A DNA stretch of 64,000 nt from Vulcanimicrobiota bacterium (GTDB lineage Bacteria; Vulcanimicrobiota; Vulcanimicrobiia; Vulcanimicrobiales; Vulcanimicrobiaceae): assembly GCA_003140215.1 (NCBI GenBank), contig PLJL01000001.1, positions 453,283 through 517,282 of the forward strand. The letters run 5' to 3'. The notes beneath the pieces were generated by a model. It saw only the letters and a program-made list of their open reading frames with translations. It was not told the DNA's origin and searched no databases. A program made the position numbers and the translations under genes. How positions within the stretch are numbered: position 1 is the first letter of the stretch; the number at the start of each line of letters is the position of its first letter. Positions 1 to 7,599 of the stretch are shown in pieces.

Positions 1-548
1 AGCATACGGCGGGCGACGGCCTCGTGCAGCAGCGCGATGACGGCGTCCACTTTGCGCGGCCACGCGTCGACGCGCACCGCCCAGGCCGCGTAGTCGCGCA
101 GCGAGGCGAACGGGAGCTGGTCGACGAGCGCGACGTCGGTCTGCACGCCGCCGCGCTGGTTGAGGGCGAACAGGTGCGTGCGCAGCTCGTAGCCGCGAAC
201 CGCGTCACGCAGCCGCTCGGCGTACAGGTCCACGTTGATGCGGCCGGTTTCGGACAGGTGCGTGCGGTCGATGCGCGCCAGTTGCGCCAGCACGCCGCGC
301 TGGTGCTGCGCCTCGTCGGCGGCCGCCGCTGCGGACGGATCGTCCCAGCGTTCGTCGCCCGAGCGGTCGCCTTCGATCGACGCCGTCTCCGGGTGCCGAC
401 GGTAGTAGTCGCGATGGTCCGCTTCGAGGAGCCGGTCGAGCTGCGCGTCGCCTGCGGCTGACGCCACGTCGAAGGGTGCGTCGACGGGGGAAAACGCAAG
501 CGCACCGCACGACAGCGACGCACTCTTGAGCAAGTCGGCCCGCTTCAT
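1..548 (-). CDS. DUF885 family protein, 5' part only (3' end outside window)
   Basis: An open frame runs from an ATG at 548 down to the window edge without a stop, about 182 residues. The N-terminus (MKRADLLKSASLSCGALAFS) looks like a short export signal. It is followed by LEADHRDYYRRHPETAS and by IDRTHLSETGRINVDLYAER, the pattern of the N-terminal part of DUF885 proteins (secreted or lipoprotein-like, proposed metallo-hydrolases that are normally about 550-600 aa). The catalytic half is outside the window, so function cannot be assigned. It is divergent from the gene at 612. Confidence 0.7.
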   Translation of the reverse strand, partial: MKRADLLKSASLSCGALAFSPVDAPFDVASAAGDAQLDRLLEADHRDYYRRHPETASIEGDRSGDERWDDPSAAAAADEAQHQRGVLAQLARIDRTHLSETGRINVDLYAERLRDAVRGYELRTHLFALNQRGGVQTDVALVDQLPFASLRDYAAWAVRVDAWPRKVDAVIALLHEAVARRM

Positions 549-611
549 CCCGCGCTCTGTTCCCGGAGCAAGCGGTCGCGCCTGTCGAGCAGGTCCGCAC
601 CGGGGACCGCG

Positions 612-1382
612 GTGTACGAACGTAGCGTGCACGTTCTCGGGGCATCCCTCGCTCTCGCCATCGCGCTGGCCGCGGCGCCCACGCCGACGCCGTTCCCGAT
701 CGGGACGCTGGTGCCGTTCGGCTCGTCCGGCCAGACCCCGCCGCCGCTGCCGAACATCGGGCACGTGCGTTCGGCGACGCCGGCGTGCTCCGCGATGCGT
801 GACTTGATCATCCCCTCGTTCGCCGCCGCGCAGCGCTCCGACGTGCGCTTCGAAGCGACGCGCAAGGCGCTCCCCAACTACGCGGAGTTGATCTCCGACC
901 CGCTGCACCGCGCCGACATCTACCGCGAGTCCGCGCTGGCGCGGCTCGACGGCGACGCGACGAAGCTGCTCGAGGAGGCGCTCCTCATCTCCAAGGCGCT
1001 GGGCGACGCGCGCTTCGCCAACAAGAACGACGCCGACGTCGTGGCCGAAAAGCGCGCGCTCGAGCAGCTCTATCAAACGGTGCAGGCCCGCGCGAACACC
1101 ATGACCGAGTTCGTCACGCGCCAACGTGTCGCGATCGCGAAGAACGGGATCGACACGGGCGCCAGCGCGTTCGTCGGAGGCCGCTTCCAAGGCCAGCCGA
1201 CCATCGCACCGGTGCCGATGCCCGTACTCACCGCGCCGCCCGGGATGCCGCTGCTCCAGGGGAACAACCTCAGCGACAAGCAGTCGATGAACCAGTGGAG
1301 CGGCGACATGTCGGCCGCCGTCCGCTACAGCGAGAACGAGGCCGCCCGGACGTTCCTGCCCATCGCGCAGAAATGCCGCTGA
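612..1382 (+). CDS. Exported protein of unknown function
   Basis: 256 aa from a GTG start. The first 22 residues form a signal peptide (VHVLGASLALAIALAAAP), followed by a Pro/Thr-rich linker and a mostly helical, charged middle with a few conserved-looking Cys. The C-terminus ends in IAQKCR. I do not recognise the family. Codon usage is typical of the window, so the gene is very probably real. It converges on gcvPB with a 28-bp gap. Confidence 0.7.
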   Translation: MYERSVHVLGASLALAIALAAAPTPTPFPIGTLVPFGSSGQTPPPLPNIGHVRSATPACSAMRDLIIPSFAAAQRSDVRFEATRKALPNYAELISDPLHRADIYRESALARLDGDATKLLEEALLISKALGDARFANKNDADVVAEKRALEQLYQTVQARANTMTEFVTRQRVAIAKNGIDTGASAFVGGRFQGQPTIAPVPMPVLTAPPGMPLLQGNNLSDKQSMNQWSGDMSAAVRYSENEAARTFLPIAQKCR

Positions 1383-1385
1383 TGG

Positions 1386-1405
1386 GCGGCGCCGGCGCGC
1401 GCCGC
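1386..1405. terminator. GC hairpin between convergent genes
   Basis: A 7-bp stem (GCGGCGC / GCGCCGC) with a 6-nt loop fills the 28-bp gap between the convergent stops of the exported protein and gcvPB. There is no T-tract, so intrinsic termination is only a possibility. Confidence 0.35.
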
Positions 1406-1410
1406 GTGAC

Positions 1411-2913
1411 CTAGGCGGGGCGCCAGCGCAAGTCGGGTTGGCGCGCCGCGCGCGTCTCGTCGATCCGGCCGACGGCGGTGTTGACCGGCGTCTCGAGAAC
1501 CTTGTCCGGATCGGATTTCGCCGTCGCGACGATCTCGCGGAAGACCGCGATGAACCCGTCGAGCGTCTCCTTCGACTCCGTCTCGGTCGGCTCGATCATG
1601 AGGCACTCGGGCACGATGAGCGGGAAGTACACCGTCGGCGCGTGGTAGCCGCGGTCGAGCAATGCTTTGCCGAGATCGAGCGCCCGCACCCCGGTCTCGC
1701 GCTTGAGCGTCTGCGCCGAGGCGACGAACTCGTGCCGGTTGATCTCGTCGTAGGGAATGTCGATGATGTCGCGGATGGAGGCCCGGATGTAGTTCGCGTT
1801 GAGCACCGCGAGTTGCGAAACGCGGGTCAAGCCCGCGGCGCCGTTGGCATAGGTGTAGGCCAGCGCGCGCACCATGTGCGCGAAGTTCGACCAGAAAGAA
1901 CGCATCGTGCCGATCGCGTCGGGGCACGCGAAGTCCAGCGCGAAGGTCAGCTCCGCGCTGTCGCGCCAGCCGGCGGCTTCGACGTCCTTGCCGGCGGCGT
2001 CGTAGGCGCGTACGACCGGCACCGGCAGATACCGCACCAGGTGCGCGGCGACCCCGACCGGGCCCGCACCGGCGCCGCCGCCGCCGTGCGGGATAGTGAA
2101 CGTCTTGTGCAAGTTGAGGTGCATGAGATCGAAGCCCATGTCACCGGGCCGGGTATTCCCCATCAGCGCGTTGGCGTTGGCGCCGTCGTAGTACATCAAG
2201 CCGCCGGCTTCGTGCACGACGTCGGAGACTTCGTGGATGCGCGGTTCGAACAGCCCCAGGGTGTTGGGGTTGGTCATCATGCAGACCGCGGTGTCGGGCC
2301 CGACCACCGCGCGCAAATCGTCGGGGTCGACGCGGCCGGCAGCATCAGATTTGAGCGACACCACCTTGAACCCGACCATCGCGGCGGACGCCGGATTGGT
2401 GCCGTGGGCCGTGTCGGGGACGACGACGACGTTGCGGCCGGTCTCGCCGCGCGCCTTGAAATACGCTTTCGCGATGAGGAGCGCGGTCAGCTCCGCGTGC
2501 GCGCCGGCCGCGGGGTTGAGCGAGAACGCCGCCATGCCGAACAGCGAGGCCAGGCTGCGCTCGAGCTCCCACATCAGCGCGAGCGCACCCTGCGCCGCCG
2601 CGTCGGGAGCAAACGGGTGCAGATCGCGTAACGCCGGGATGTTCGCCATCGCGTCGTTGATGCGCGGGTTGTACTTCATGGTGCACGAGCCGAGCGGATA
2701 GAACGCGGTGTCGATCCCGAACGTCTTTTGCGAGAGCCGGGTGAAATGGCGCACCACGTCGAGCTCGCTGTTGTCGGGCAGCGGCAACTCGTCGCGCAAC
2801 GTCTCGCGCGGCAGCAGCGTGTCGAGCGCCGGCGCGTCGGGCAAGTAGCGGTTCGCCCGGCCGTCCTGGCCGGTCTCGAAGATCAGCGGAGTATCAAACG
2901 CGGGCAGCGGCAC
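1411..2913 (-). CDS. gcvPB: Glycine dehydrogenase (decarboxylating) subunit 2
   Basis: 500 aa. It forms the PLP-binding half of the two-subunit P protein of the glycine cleavage system, which decarboxylates glycine and passes the aminomethyl group to lipoyl-GcvH. The PLP lysine is K270 in the motif LNLHKTFTIPHGGGG, and the family motif FYPLGSCTMKYNP is at 71-83. Length matches bacterial and archaeal GcvPB (about 480-520 aa). The start overlaps the end of gcvPA by 20 bp, so it is translated from the same transcript. It is last in the speD-to-gcvPB series. Confidence 0.97.
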   Translation of the reverse strand: MPLPAFDTPLIFETGQDGRANRYLPDAPALDTLLPRETLRDELPLPDNSELDVVRHFTRLSQKTFGIDTAFYPLGSCTMKYNPRINDAMANIPALRDLHPFAPDAAAQGALALMWELERSLASLFGMAAFSLNPAAGAHAELTALLIAKAYFKARGETGRNVVVVPDTAHGTNPASAAMVGFKVVSLKSDAAGRVDPDDLRAVVGPDTAVCMMTNPNTLGLFEPRIHEVSDVVHEAGGLMYYDGANANALMGNTRPGDMGFDLMHLNLHKTFTIPHGGGGAGAGPVGVAAHLVRYLPVPVVRAYDAAGKDVEAAGWRDSAELTFALDFACPDAIGTMRSFWSNFAHMVRALAYTYANGAAGLTRVSQLAVLNANYIRASIRDIIDIPYDEINRHEFVASAQTLKRETGVRALDLGKALLDRGYHAPTVYFPLIVPECLMIEPTETESKETLDGFIAVFREIVATAKSDPDKVLETPVNTAVGRIDETRAARQPDLRWRPA

Positions 2914-4258
2914 GGACCGGGATCTCCGAGAGGGCGGCGACGAGGCGATCGACGTCGGCGCTCGAGGTGAGCTCCGTCGCCGTCATGAGGATGCAATCGT
3001 CGAGCTCGGGGTAGAAGCGCCCCAGATCCAGCCCGCCGTGGATCTTCTTGCGCTCGAGCGCCGCGAGCACGCCGGCCGCGCGGCCCGGAACGCGAATGGC
3101 GGCCTCGTTGAACGTCGGCGCTTCGAAACGCAGCGAGAATCCGTCGAGCGCCGTGACCTTGCGCTTGAGCTCGTTGGTGCGCGCGACGTTGAGCGCAGCG
3201 CAATTGCGCAGGCCGGCTTGGCCCATCGCAGCGAGGTACACCGTCGCGCACAACGCGCAGTGCGCCTGGTTGGTGCAGATGTTCGAGGTCGCTTTCTCGC
3301 GCCGGATGTGCTGTTCGCGCGCCTGGAGTGTCAGTACGTAGGCGGTCTTCCCGGCTGTGTCGACCGAACGGCCGACCAGCCGTCCCGGAATGCGCCGCAG
3401 ATGCGCGGTGGTCGCGGCGATGAATCCCACGTGCGGGCCGCCGTAGGCGATCGCGTTGCCGAAGGACTGCGCCTCGCCGACGCAGATCTCGACGCCCCAC
3501 GTTGCGGGCGCCGCCAGCACCGCGAGCGAGAGTGCCTCCGCGACGACGCCGATCACGACGGTTTTCGTCGCCCGGATTCGCTCGACCGCCGCCGGCGGCA
3601 GCGCGTCGATCGCCCCGAAGACGTTGGGCGATTGCACGACGACCGCGGCATAGCGCTGGTCGGCCAGCGCGGCCTCGAGCGTGGCGCCGGCAGTGCGGCC
3701 GTCGGGGCCGTACGGCAGCTCGTCGACGACGAGATCGAGCCCCTCGGCGTAGGTGCGCAGCACCGCCCGGTAGTTGGGATGAACGGCGCTCGAAACGAGG
3801 ACCGCTTTGCGGCCCGTCGCGTTGACCGCCATGATAACGCCCTCGGCCAGCGCGGTTGCGCCGTCGTACACCGACGCGTTCGCGACGTCGAGACCGGTCA
3901 GCAGCGCGATGTAGGTCTGCCACTCGTAGATCGCTTGCAGGTACCCCTGCGAGACCTCGGCTTGATAGGGCGTGTACGACGTGAGAAACTCGCCCCGCAT
4001 CGCGATCGCCGCGACGACGGGCGGGATGTAGTGGCGGTAGGCGCCGGCACCGAGAAACGAGGTGTACTCGCCGGCACTCGTGCGCGCGGCAAATTGCGCA
4101 AAGCGCTGGGCGATCTCGATCTCGCTGAGCTGCGGCGTGACTTCGACCGGCGCGCGCAGCGCGACCGCATCGGGGACGCGGACGAGGTCGTCGAGCGCGT
4201 CGACGCCGATCACCCGCAGCATCGCTGCGATATCCCCGGCGGTATGCGGCGTGTACAC
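2894..4258 (-). CDS. gcvPA: Glycine dehydrogenase (decarboxylating) subunit 1
   Basis: 454 aa from a GTG at 4258, chosen because the protein then begins VYTPHTAGDIAAML, the usual GcvPA N-terminus. The longer open frame upstream is only the antisense-free shadow of gcvH. Family motifs include FLGAGAYRHYIPPVV, SYTPYQAEVSQGYLQAIYE, NASVYDGATA, CTNQAH and the C-terminal PELDDCILMTATE. With GcvPB it makes the P protein. It starts 8 bp after the gcvH stop. Confidence 0.97.
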   Translation of the reverse strand: MYTPHTAGDIAAMLRVIGVDALDDLVRVPDAVALRAPVEVTPQLSEIEIAQRFAQFAARTSAGEYTSFLGAGAYRHYIPPVVAAIAMRGEFLTSYTPYQAEVSQGYLQAIYEWQTYIALLTGLDVANASVYDGATALAEGVIMAVNATGRKAVLVSSAVHPNYRAVLRTYAEGLDLVVDELPYGPDGRTAGATLEAALADQRYAAVVVQSPNVFGAIDALPPAAVERIRATKTVVIGVVAEALSLAVLAAPATWGVEICVGEAQSFGNAIAYGGPHVGFIAATTAHLRRIPGRLVGRSVDTAGKTAYVLTLQAREQHIRREKATSNICTNQAHCALCATVYLAAMGQAGLRNCAALNVARTNELKRKVTALDGFSLRFEAPTFNEAAIRVPGRAAGVLAALERKKIHGGLDLGRFYPELDDCILMTATELTSSADVDRLVAALSEIPVRAAARV

Positions 4259-4266
4259 GACCGCTG

Positions 4267-4650
4267 CTACGCTTGGCTGACGAGCTGGTCGTAGGCCTCG
4301 GGAGACATGAGCGCGTCGGTTTGGCTCACGTCCGCGAGCTGCACCTTGAAGAGCCAGCCGCCGCCGAAGGGGTCGCGATTGACGAGCGCCGGGTCGGCTT
4401 CGATCGCGTCGTTGACCGCCGTGACCTCGCCTCCGACCGGCGTGAAGATGTCGGAGACCGCCTTGACCGACTCGACGACGCCGATGCCGCCGAACTGTTC
4501 CAGCGTCGCGCCGACGCGGGGCAGCTCCACGTAGACGATGTCGCCCAACGCGGCCTGCGCGTAGTCGGTGATGCCGACGGTCGCGACGTCGCCGTCGAGC
4601 TTGACCCATTCGTGTTCTTTGCTGTAGAGCAGTCCTGCGGGTTGTGCCAT
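4267..4650 (-). CDS. gcvH: Glycine cleavage system H protein
   Basis: 127 aa, the usual size. It is the lipoyl carrier that shuttles the aminomethyl group between P, T and L proteins. The lipoylated lysine is K63 in VVESVKAVSDIFTPVGGEV. The N-terminus (LLYSKEHEWVK) is typical. The ribosome binding site AAGGGA precedes the ATG. It sits between gcvT and gcvPA in the operon. No lipoate ligase or L protein gene is in the window. Confidence 0.98.
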   Translation of the reverse strand: MAQPAGLLYSKEHEWVKLDGDVATVGITDYAQAALGDIVYVELPRVGATLEQFGGIGVVESVKAVSDIFTPVGGEVTAVNDAIEADPALVNRDPFGGGWLFKVQLADVSQTDALMSPEAYDQLVSQA

Positions 4651-4694
4651 GTCGGTCCCTTACCTAGTCTGGGCGGCGGCCCGGAACCTCCCGG

Positions 4695-5816
4695 TCACGA
4701 TGCCTTGGGGCGCCGGTAGAACGGCAGCGGCGTCACGACCGCGGCGTGGCGTACGCCGCGGACCTCGACCTCCAGCGCCGTCCCGTCGGGCGCGGCGAGC
4801 GGCTCGACCAGCGCGGTCGCGATGTTCTTTCCAACCGCCGGCCCGAACGAACCGCTACGGACCTCGCCCGCTTGCGTCGCGCCCGCGAATACGGGGTAGC
4901 CGGCGCGGGCCGGAACGCGGCCCTCCATGGTGAGCCCGACGATGCGCGCGTAGTCGCCGGCGTCGCGCTGCGCGAGCAGCGCTTCCTTGCCGCAAAACGC
5001 CGGCTTGTCGAACTTGATCGCCCATGCGAGGCCGGCTTGCAGCGGGGTGATCTCCTCGGTCATCTCGTGTCCGTACAGCGGCATTCCGGCTTCGAGCCGC
5101 AAGACGTCGCGCGCGCCGAGCCCGCACGGCGCCAAGCCGCGCTCGCGATTCTCGGCCAGCAGCAGATCCCACACGCCGGTCGCCTCGTCCGACGGGAGAA
5201 ACAGCTCGAAGCCGTCTTCACCGGTATAGCCGGTGCGCGCGATGAGGATCGGCGCGCGCGTACCTTTGACGCGCGTCTCGGCGCACGAGTAGTATTTCAT
5301 CGCGGCGAGCTCGGCCTCGACGTACGGCTGCAGCCACTCGACCGCGCGCGGTCCCTGGATCGCGACGAGCGCGCGCTCGCCGTGCAGGTTCTCGAGCTCG
5401 ACGTCGCCGGCGCGCTCGGCACTCACGTGGGCCCACATCTTGTCGGCGTTCCCGGCGTTGACGACCAGCAACCAGCGCTCGTCGCCGAGCCGGTAGAAGA
5501 TCACGTCGTCGTGCGCACCGCCGCGCTCGTTGGTGAAGATGTTGTAGCGCGCTTGACCGCCCTTCATGTTCTCGACGTTGTTCACGGTCAGCGTCTCGGC
5601 CCAGGCACCGACGCCGGCGCCGCGCAGCGCGAACTGCGCCATGTGCGACAGGTCGAACAAGCCGGCGCGTTTGCGCACCGCCTCGTGCTCGGCCAGGATG
5701 CTCGTGTACTGGACCGGCATCTCGAAGCCGCCGAAGGGGACGATCCGCGCACCGAGCGCTCGGTGTGCGTCGTAGAGCGCGGTGCGGCGCAGCGTGCCGC
5801 CGATCTCGGTCGTCAT
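4695..5816 (-). CDS. gcvT: Aminomethyltransferase (glycine cleavage T protein)
   Basis: 373 aa. It transfers the methylene unit from aminomethyl-lipoyl-GcvH to tetrahydrofolate, releasing ammonia. Recognisable parts are LYDAHRALGARIVPFGGFEM at the N-terminus, GLFDLSHMAQF, GGAHDDVIFYRL, RTGYTGEDGFELF and GLGARDVLRLEAGMPLYGHE. The site that is Asp in characterised T proteins (N-D-[IV] before the K/LxxGxAxY segment) reads N79-N80-V here (LTVNNVENMKGGQARY). The gene starts 12 bp after the speE stop and is 44 bp from gcvH. Confidence 0.95.
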   Translation of the reverse strand: MTTEIGGTLRRTALYDAHRALGARIVPFGGFEMPVQYTSILAEHEAVRKRAGLFDLSHMAQFALRGAGVGAWAETLTVNNVENMKGGQARYNIFTNERGGAHDDVIFYRLGDERWLLVVNAGNADKMWAHVSAERAGDVELENLHGERALVAIQGPRAVEWLQPYVEAELAAMKYYSCAETRVKGTRAPILIARTGYTGEDGFELFLPSDEATGVWDLLLAENRERGLAPCGLGARDVLRLEAGMPLYGHEMTEEITPLQAGLAWAIKFDKPAFCGKEALLAQRDAGDYARIVGLTMEGRVPARAGYPVFAGATQAGEVRSGSFGPAVGKNIATALVEPLAAPDGTALEVEVRGVRHAAVVTPLPFYRRPKAS

Positions 5817-5828
5817 ACTCGGAGCCTG

Positions 5829-6719
5829 CTACGCGAACACGTCCCCGTCCTTCGCCAGTTCGCGCCGCAGATACAACGGGAGCGCGAACAGACGCCGGTG
5901 GGTCTCCGCGTCGTAGAAGAAATTCTCGCCGCGCAGGCCGCCGACGTACGCATCGATACGCGCCGGATCGGTCGCGGCGACGTCGACGTCGTCGCTGCAG
6001 GCGATGAACGCCCAGTCGTTGTCGAAGGCCGGGACGTGCGCGTAAAAGCTGCGCACGTGACCGAAGAACCGCAGCAGCGAACGCGCCATCTTGGCGTGGA
6101 GCGCCATGTTGTGGAAGCCCGCGGTCGAGGCTTGCAGGACGTATACCCCGCGCGGAGCGAGCCGCAATTTGACATCGGCGAAGACCTCGCCGTTGAAGAG
6201 CGGGAACGATGGCGAGTCGGCCAGCGGCTCGGTGAGATCGCTGATCACCACGTCGTAGCGGTCGCGGTCCTCCTTGAGGAACGTGAGCGCGTCGCCGATG
6301 ATCACGCGGGCTCGCGCGTCGTCGAAGGCGCCGTCGGACCATTCGGGCAGAAACCGCTTCGCCAGCTCGACCACCTGTCCGTCGATGTCGACCATGGTGC
6401 AGCGGCGCACGCCCGGCGCGCGCAAGACCTCACGCAGCGTGGCGCCCTCGCCGCCGCCCAGGATGAGCACCTCGCCGCGCTTGGCGACCGACGCCAGCGC
6501 GGGGTGAACCAGCGACTCGTGATAGATCTTCTCATCGGCCTGGGACGACTGCGTGTCGCCGTCGAGAACGAGCATCTTGCCGAAGACCGCGGTACGCAAC
6601 ACCGCGACCGACTGGAACTGCGTCCTCCCGGCGAAGTACGTTTCGTCGATCGCATGCGCGTGCAGCTCCGTTGGAGCGAACTGCTCGGTGTACCACTGAT
6701 AGTGCTCGGTTTTCGGCAT
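5829..6719 (-). CDS. speE: Spermidine synthase (polyamine aminopropyltransferase)
   Basis: 296 aa from the ATG at 6719. It transfers an aminopropyl group from decarboxylated SAM, the product of SpeD just upstream, to putrescine or another amine. Motifs are DGDTQSSQADEKIYHESLVH, the nucleotide site VLILGGGEGATLREVLR, MVDID, and DVVISDLTEPL in place of the commoner DVIIxDSTDP, which suggests an altered amine-binding loop. The longer frame upstream is non-coding shadow. It precedes gcvT by 12 bp. Confidence 0.93.
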   Translation of the reverse strand: MPKTEHYQWYTEQFAPTELHAHAIDETYFAGRTQFQSVAVLRTAVFGKMLVLDGDTQSSQADEKIYHESLVHPALASVAKRGEVLILGGGEGATLREVLRAPGVRRCTMVDIDGQVVELAKRFLPEWSDGAFDDARARVIIGDALTFLKEDRDRYDVVISDLTEPLADSPSFPLFNGEVFADVKLRLAPRGVYVLQASTAGFHNMALHAKMARSLLRFFGHVRSFYAHVPAFDNDWAFIACSDDVDVAATDPARIDAYVGGLRGENFFYDAETHRRLFALPLYLRRELAKDGDVFA

Positions 6720-6773
6720 CGCGTTCGTCGCGTTGAACGGTCGCAGGCCAGGCCCTGCCGGACCGCAGCCAAC

Positions 6774-6804
6774 GAAAAAGCCCGCTGCCGAAGCAGCGGG
6801 CTTT
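6774..6804 (-). terminator. Rho-independent terminator after speD
   Basis: Read on the minus strand, a perfect 12-bp stem AAAGCCCGCTGC / GCAGCGGGCTTT closes a C(UUCG)G tetraloop and is followed by TTTTTCG. It lies between speD and speE on the same strand, so it would terminate or attenuate transcripts from the speD promoter. The plus-strand version also has a short T-run. Confidence 0.8.
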
Positions 6805-6825
6805 GGTTCTCCCCGGGCTCCCGGG

Positions 6826-6849
6826 CCCTTCGACGAGCTCAGGGTGACA
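6826..6849. repeat. Short extragenic repeat-like element
   Basis: The 24-nt sequence begins CCCTTCGACGAGCTCAGGG and ends TGACA. It is an imperfect palindrome directly 3' of speD. From memory it closely resembles a short intergenic element (CCCTTCGAC-AGCTCAGGGTGACA type) seen in very many unrelated high-GC and environmental genomes. Only one copy is seen in this window. Confidence 0.45.
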
Positions 6850-6853
6850 AGGC

Positions 6854-7270
6854 CTAGGCCGTCGCCATCAGCTCGCGGGTGTCGTTCTCGGTGGTGACGA
6901 CGTGGGTGAAGCGGTGGTGGCCTGATTCGACCCCGCGTTTCACCTCGGTGGTCAGCATGGTCTTGGCGTCGAGCGCCTCCGCGGCGTACTCGCACGCCGC
7001 CCACGGATCGGTGTGGTCGCCGCACGTGTAGAAGTCCATCGCGGCATAACCGGTCTCCGGCCACGTATGAATCGACAGGTGCGACTCCTCGATCACCACC
7101 ACTCCGGAAACCCCTTGGGGTTGGAAGCGGTGGAAGGCCGTCGTGACGATGGTCGCGTTAGCCGCTCTCGCGGCGTTCTCCATCATCGCACGGACCGCGT
7201 CGACGTCCGTGAGCTTCGCGGCATCGCAGCCGGAGAGCTCACAGACGATATGCGTACCGAGTGCTTTCAA
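6854..7270 (-). CDS. speD: S-adenosylmethionine decarboxylase proenzyme
   Basis: 138 aa, prokaryotic class 1B (SpeH-like) enzyme. It self-cleaves to create a pyruvoyl group and produces decarboxylated SAM for SpeE. The cleavage serine S63 (EES-HLSIHTWPE), H68 and C83 (FYTCGDH) fall at the same residue numbers as in the Thermotoga enzyme. The start is a TTG at 7270 with AGGAAAAAG upstream. This TTG overlaps the stop of the leader ORF (TTGA), so translational coupling is likely. Confidence 0.96.
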   Translation of the reverse strand: MKALGTHIVCELSGCDAAKLTDVDAVRAMMENAARAANATIVTTAFHRFQPQGVSGVVVIEESHLSIHTWPETGYAAMDFYTCGDHTDPWAACEYAAEALDAKTMLTTEVKRGVESGHHRFTHVVTTENDTRELMATA

Positions 7271-7476
7271 TTCTTTTTCCTGACTCCTCGGGAGCTTTCG
7301 GTTGGGAGAATCCCACCTCCAGGCGCGTCGTCCAGCGTGTGCGGTACACCGTCTCGCTGTCGACCTATCAGCAGACTCTTGCCGGCACGGCCTCCTTTGG
7401 ACCGAACGGACGTTCCGCTGCGAAGGCGCGTTGGGCGCGCCGTCCCCTGACCGACTGCCGTGATCCCAGGGCTCAT
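7267..7476 (-). CDS. Candidate leader ORF upstream of speD, 69 aa
   Basis: An ATG at 7476 with GGAG 8 nt upstream opens a 69-codon frame that ends at a TGA overlapping the speD TTG start (TTGA). It lies entirely between the mapped promoter at 7511-7539 and speD. The peptide is Arg/Gly/Ser-rich (ends RGVRKKN) and matches nothing I know. The same stretch is rich in hairpins (for example GTGT-ACCGC-ACAC and GGGA-TTC-TCCC), so it could instead be a structured regulatory leader. Confidence 0.4.
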   Translation of the reverse strand: MSPGITAVGQGTARPTRLRSGTSVRSKGGRAGKSLLIGRQRDGVPHTLDDAPGGGILPTESSRGVRKKN

Positions 7477-7510
7477 AAATGCGCTCCGGGGTCCGTGAAG
7501 TCCGTCGCCA

Positions 7511-7539
7511 ATGGTACCCCCCACGGGGGGCCTTGTAAA
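7511..7539 (-). promoter_or_regulatory. Sigma-70-type promoter for speD, palindrome in the spacer
   Basis: On the minus strand TTTACA (7534-7539) and TACCAT (7511-7516) are separated by exactly 17 bp. The spacer contains a perfect inverted repeat CCCCCC-GT-GGGGGG (plus strand CCCCCCACGGGGGG, 7517-7530). Transcription would start near 7504, giving a leader of about 230 nt before speD. The spacer palindrome is a likely operator. Confidence 0.65.
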
Positions 7540-7599
7540 TAGCCGCGATTTTGACGAGCGAGCGGGCCGTCCGCGGCTGCCTCGGCGAAGCCGTCGGCG

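Noticed and set aside
1438..2631. Long plus-strand frame opposite gcvPB
   Set aside because: Shadow of gcvPB with no family similarity and a biased composition.
4746..6857. A 703-codon plus-strand open frame opposite gcvT, speE and gcvH
   Set aside because: Arg/Asp/Val-rich shadow typical of high-GC antisense frames; gcvT, gcvH and speE on the minus strand are certain.
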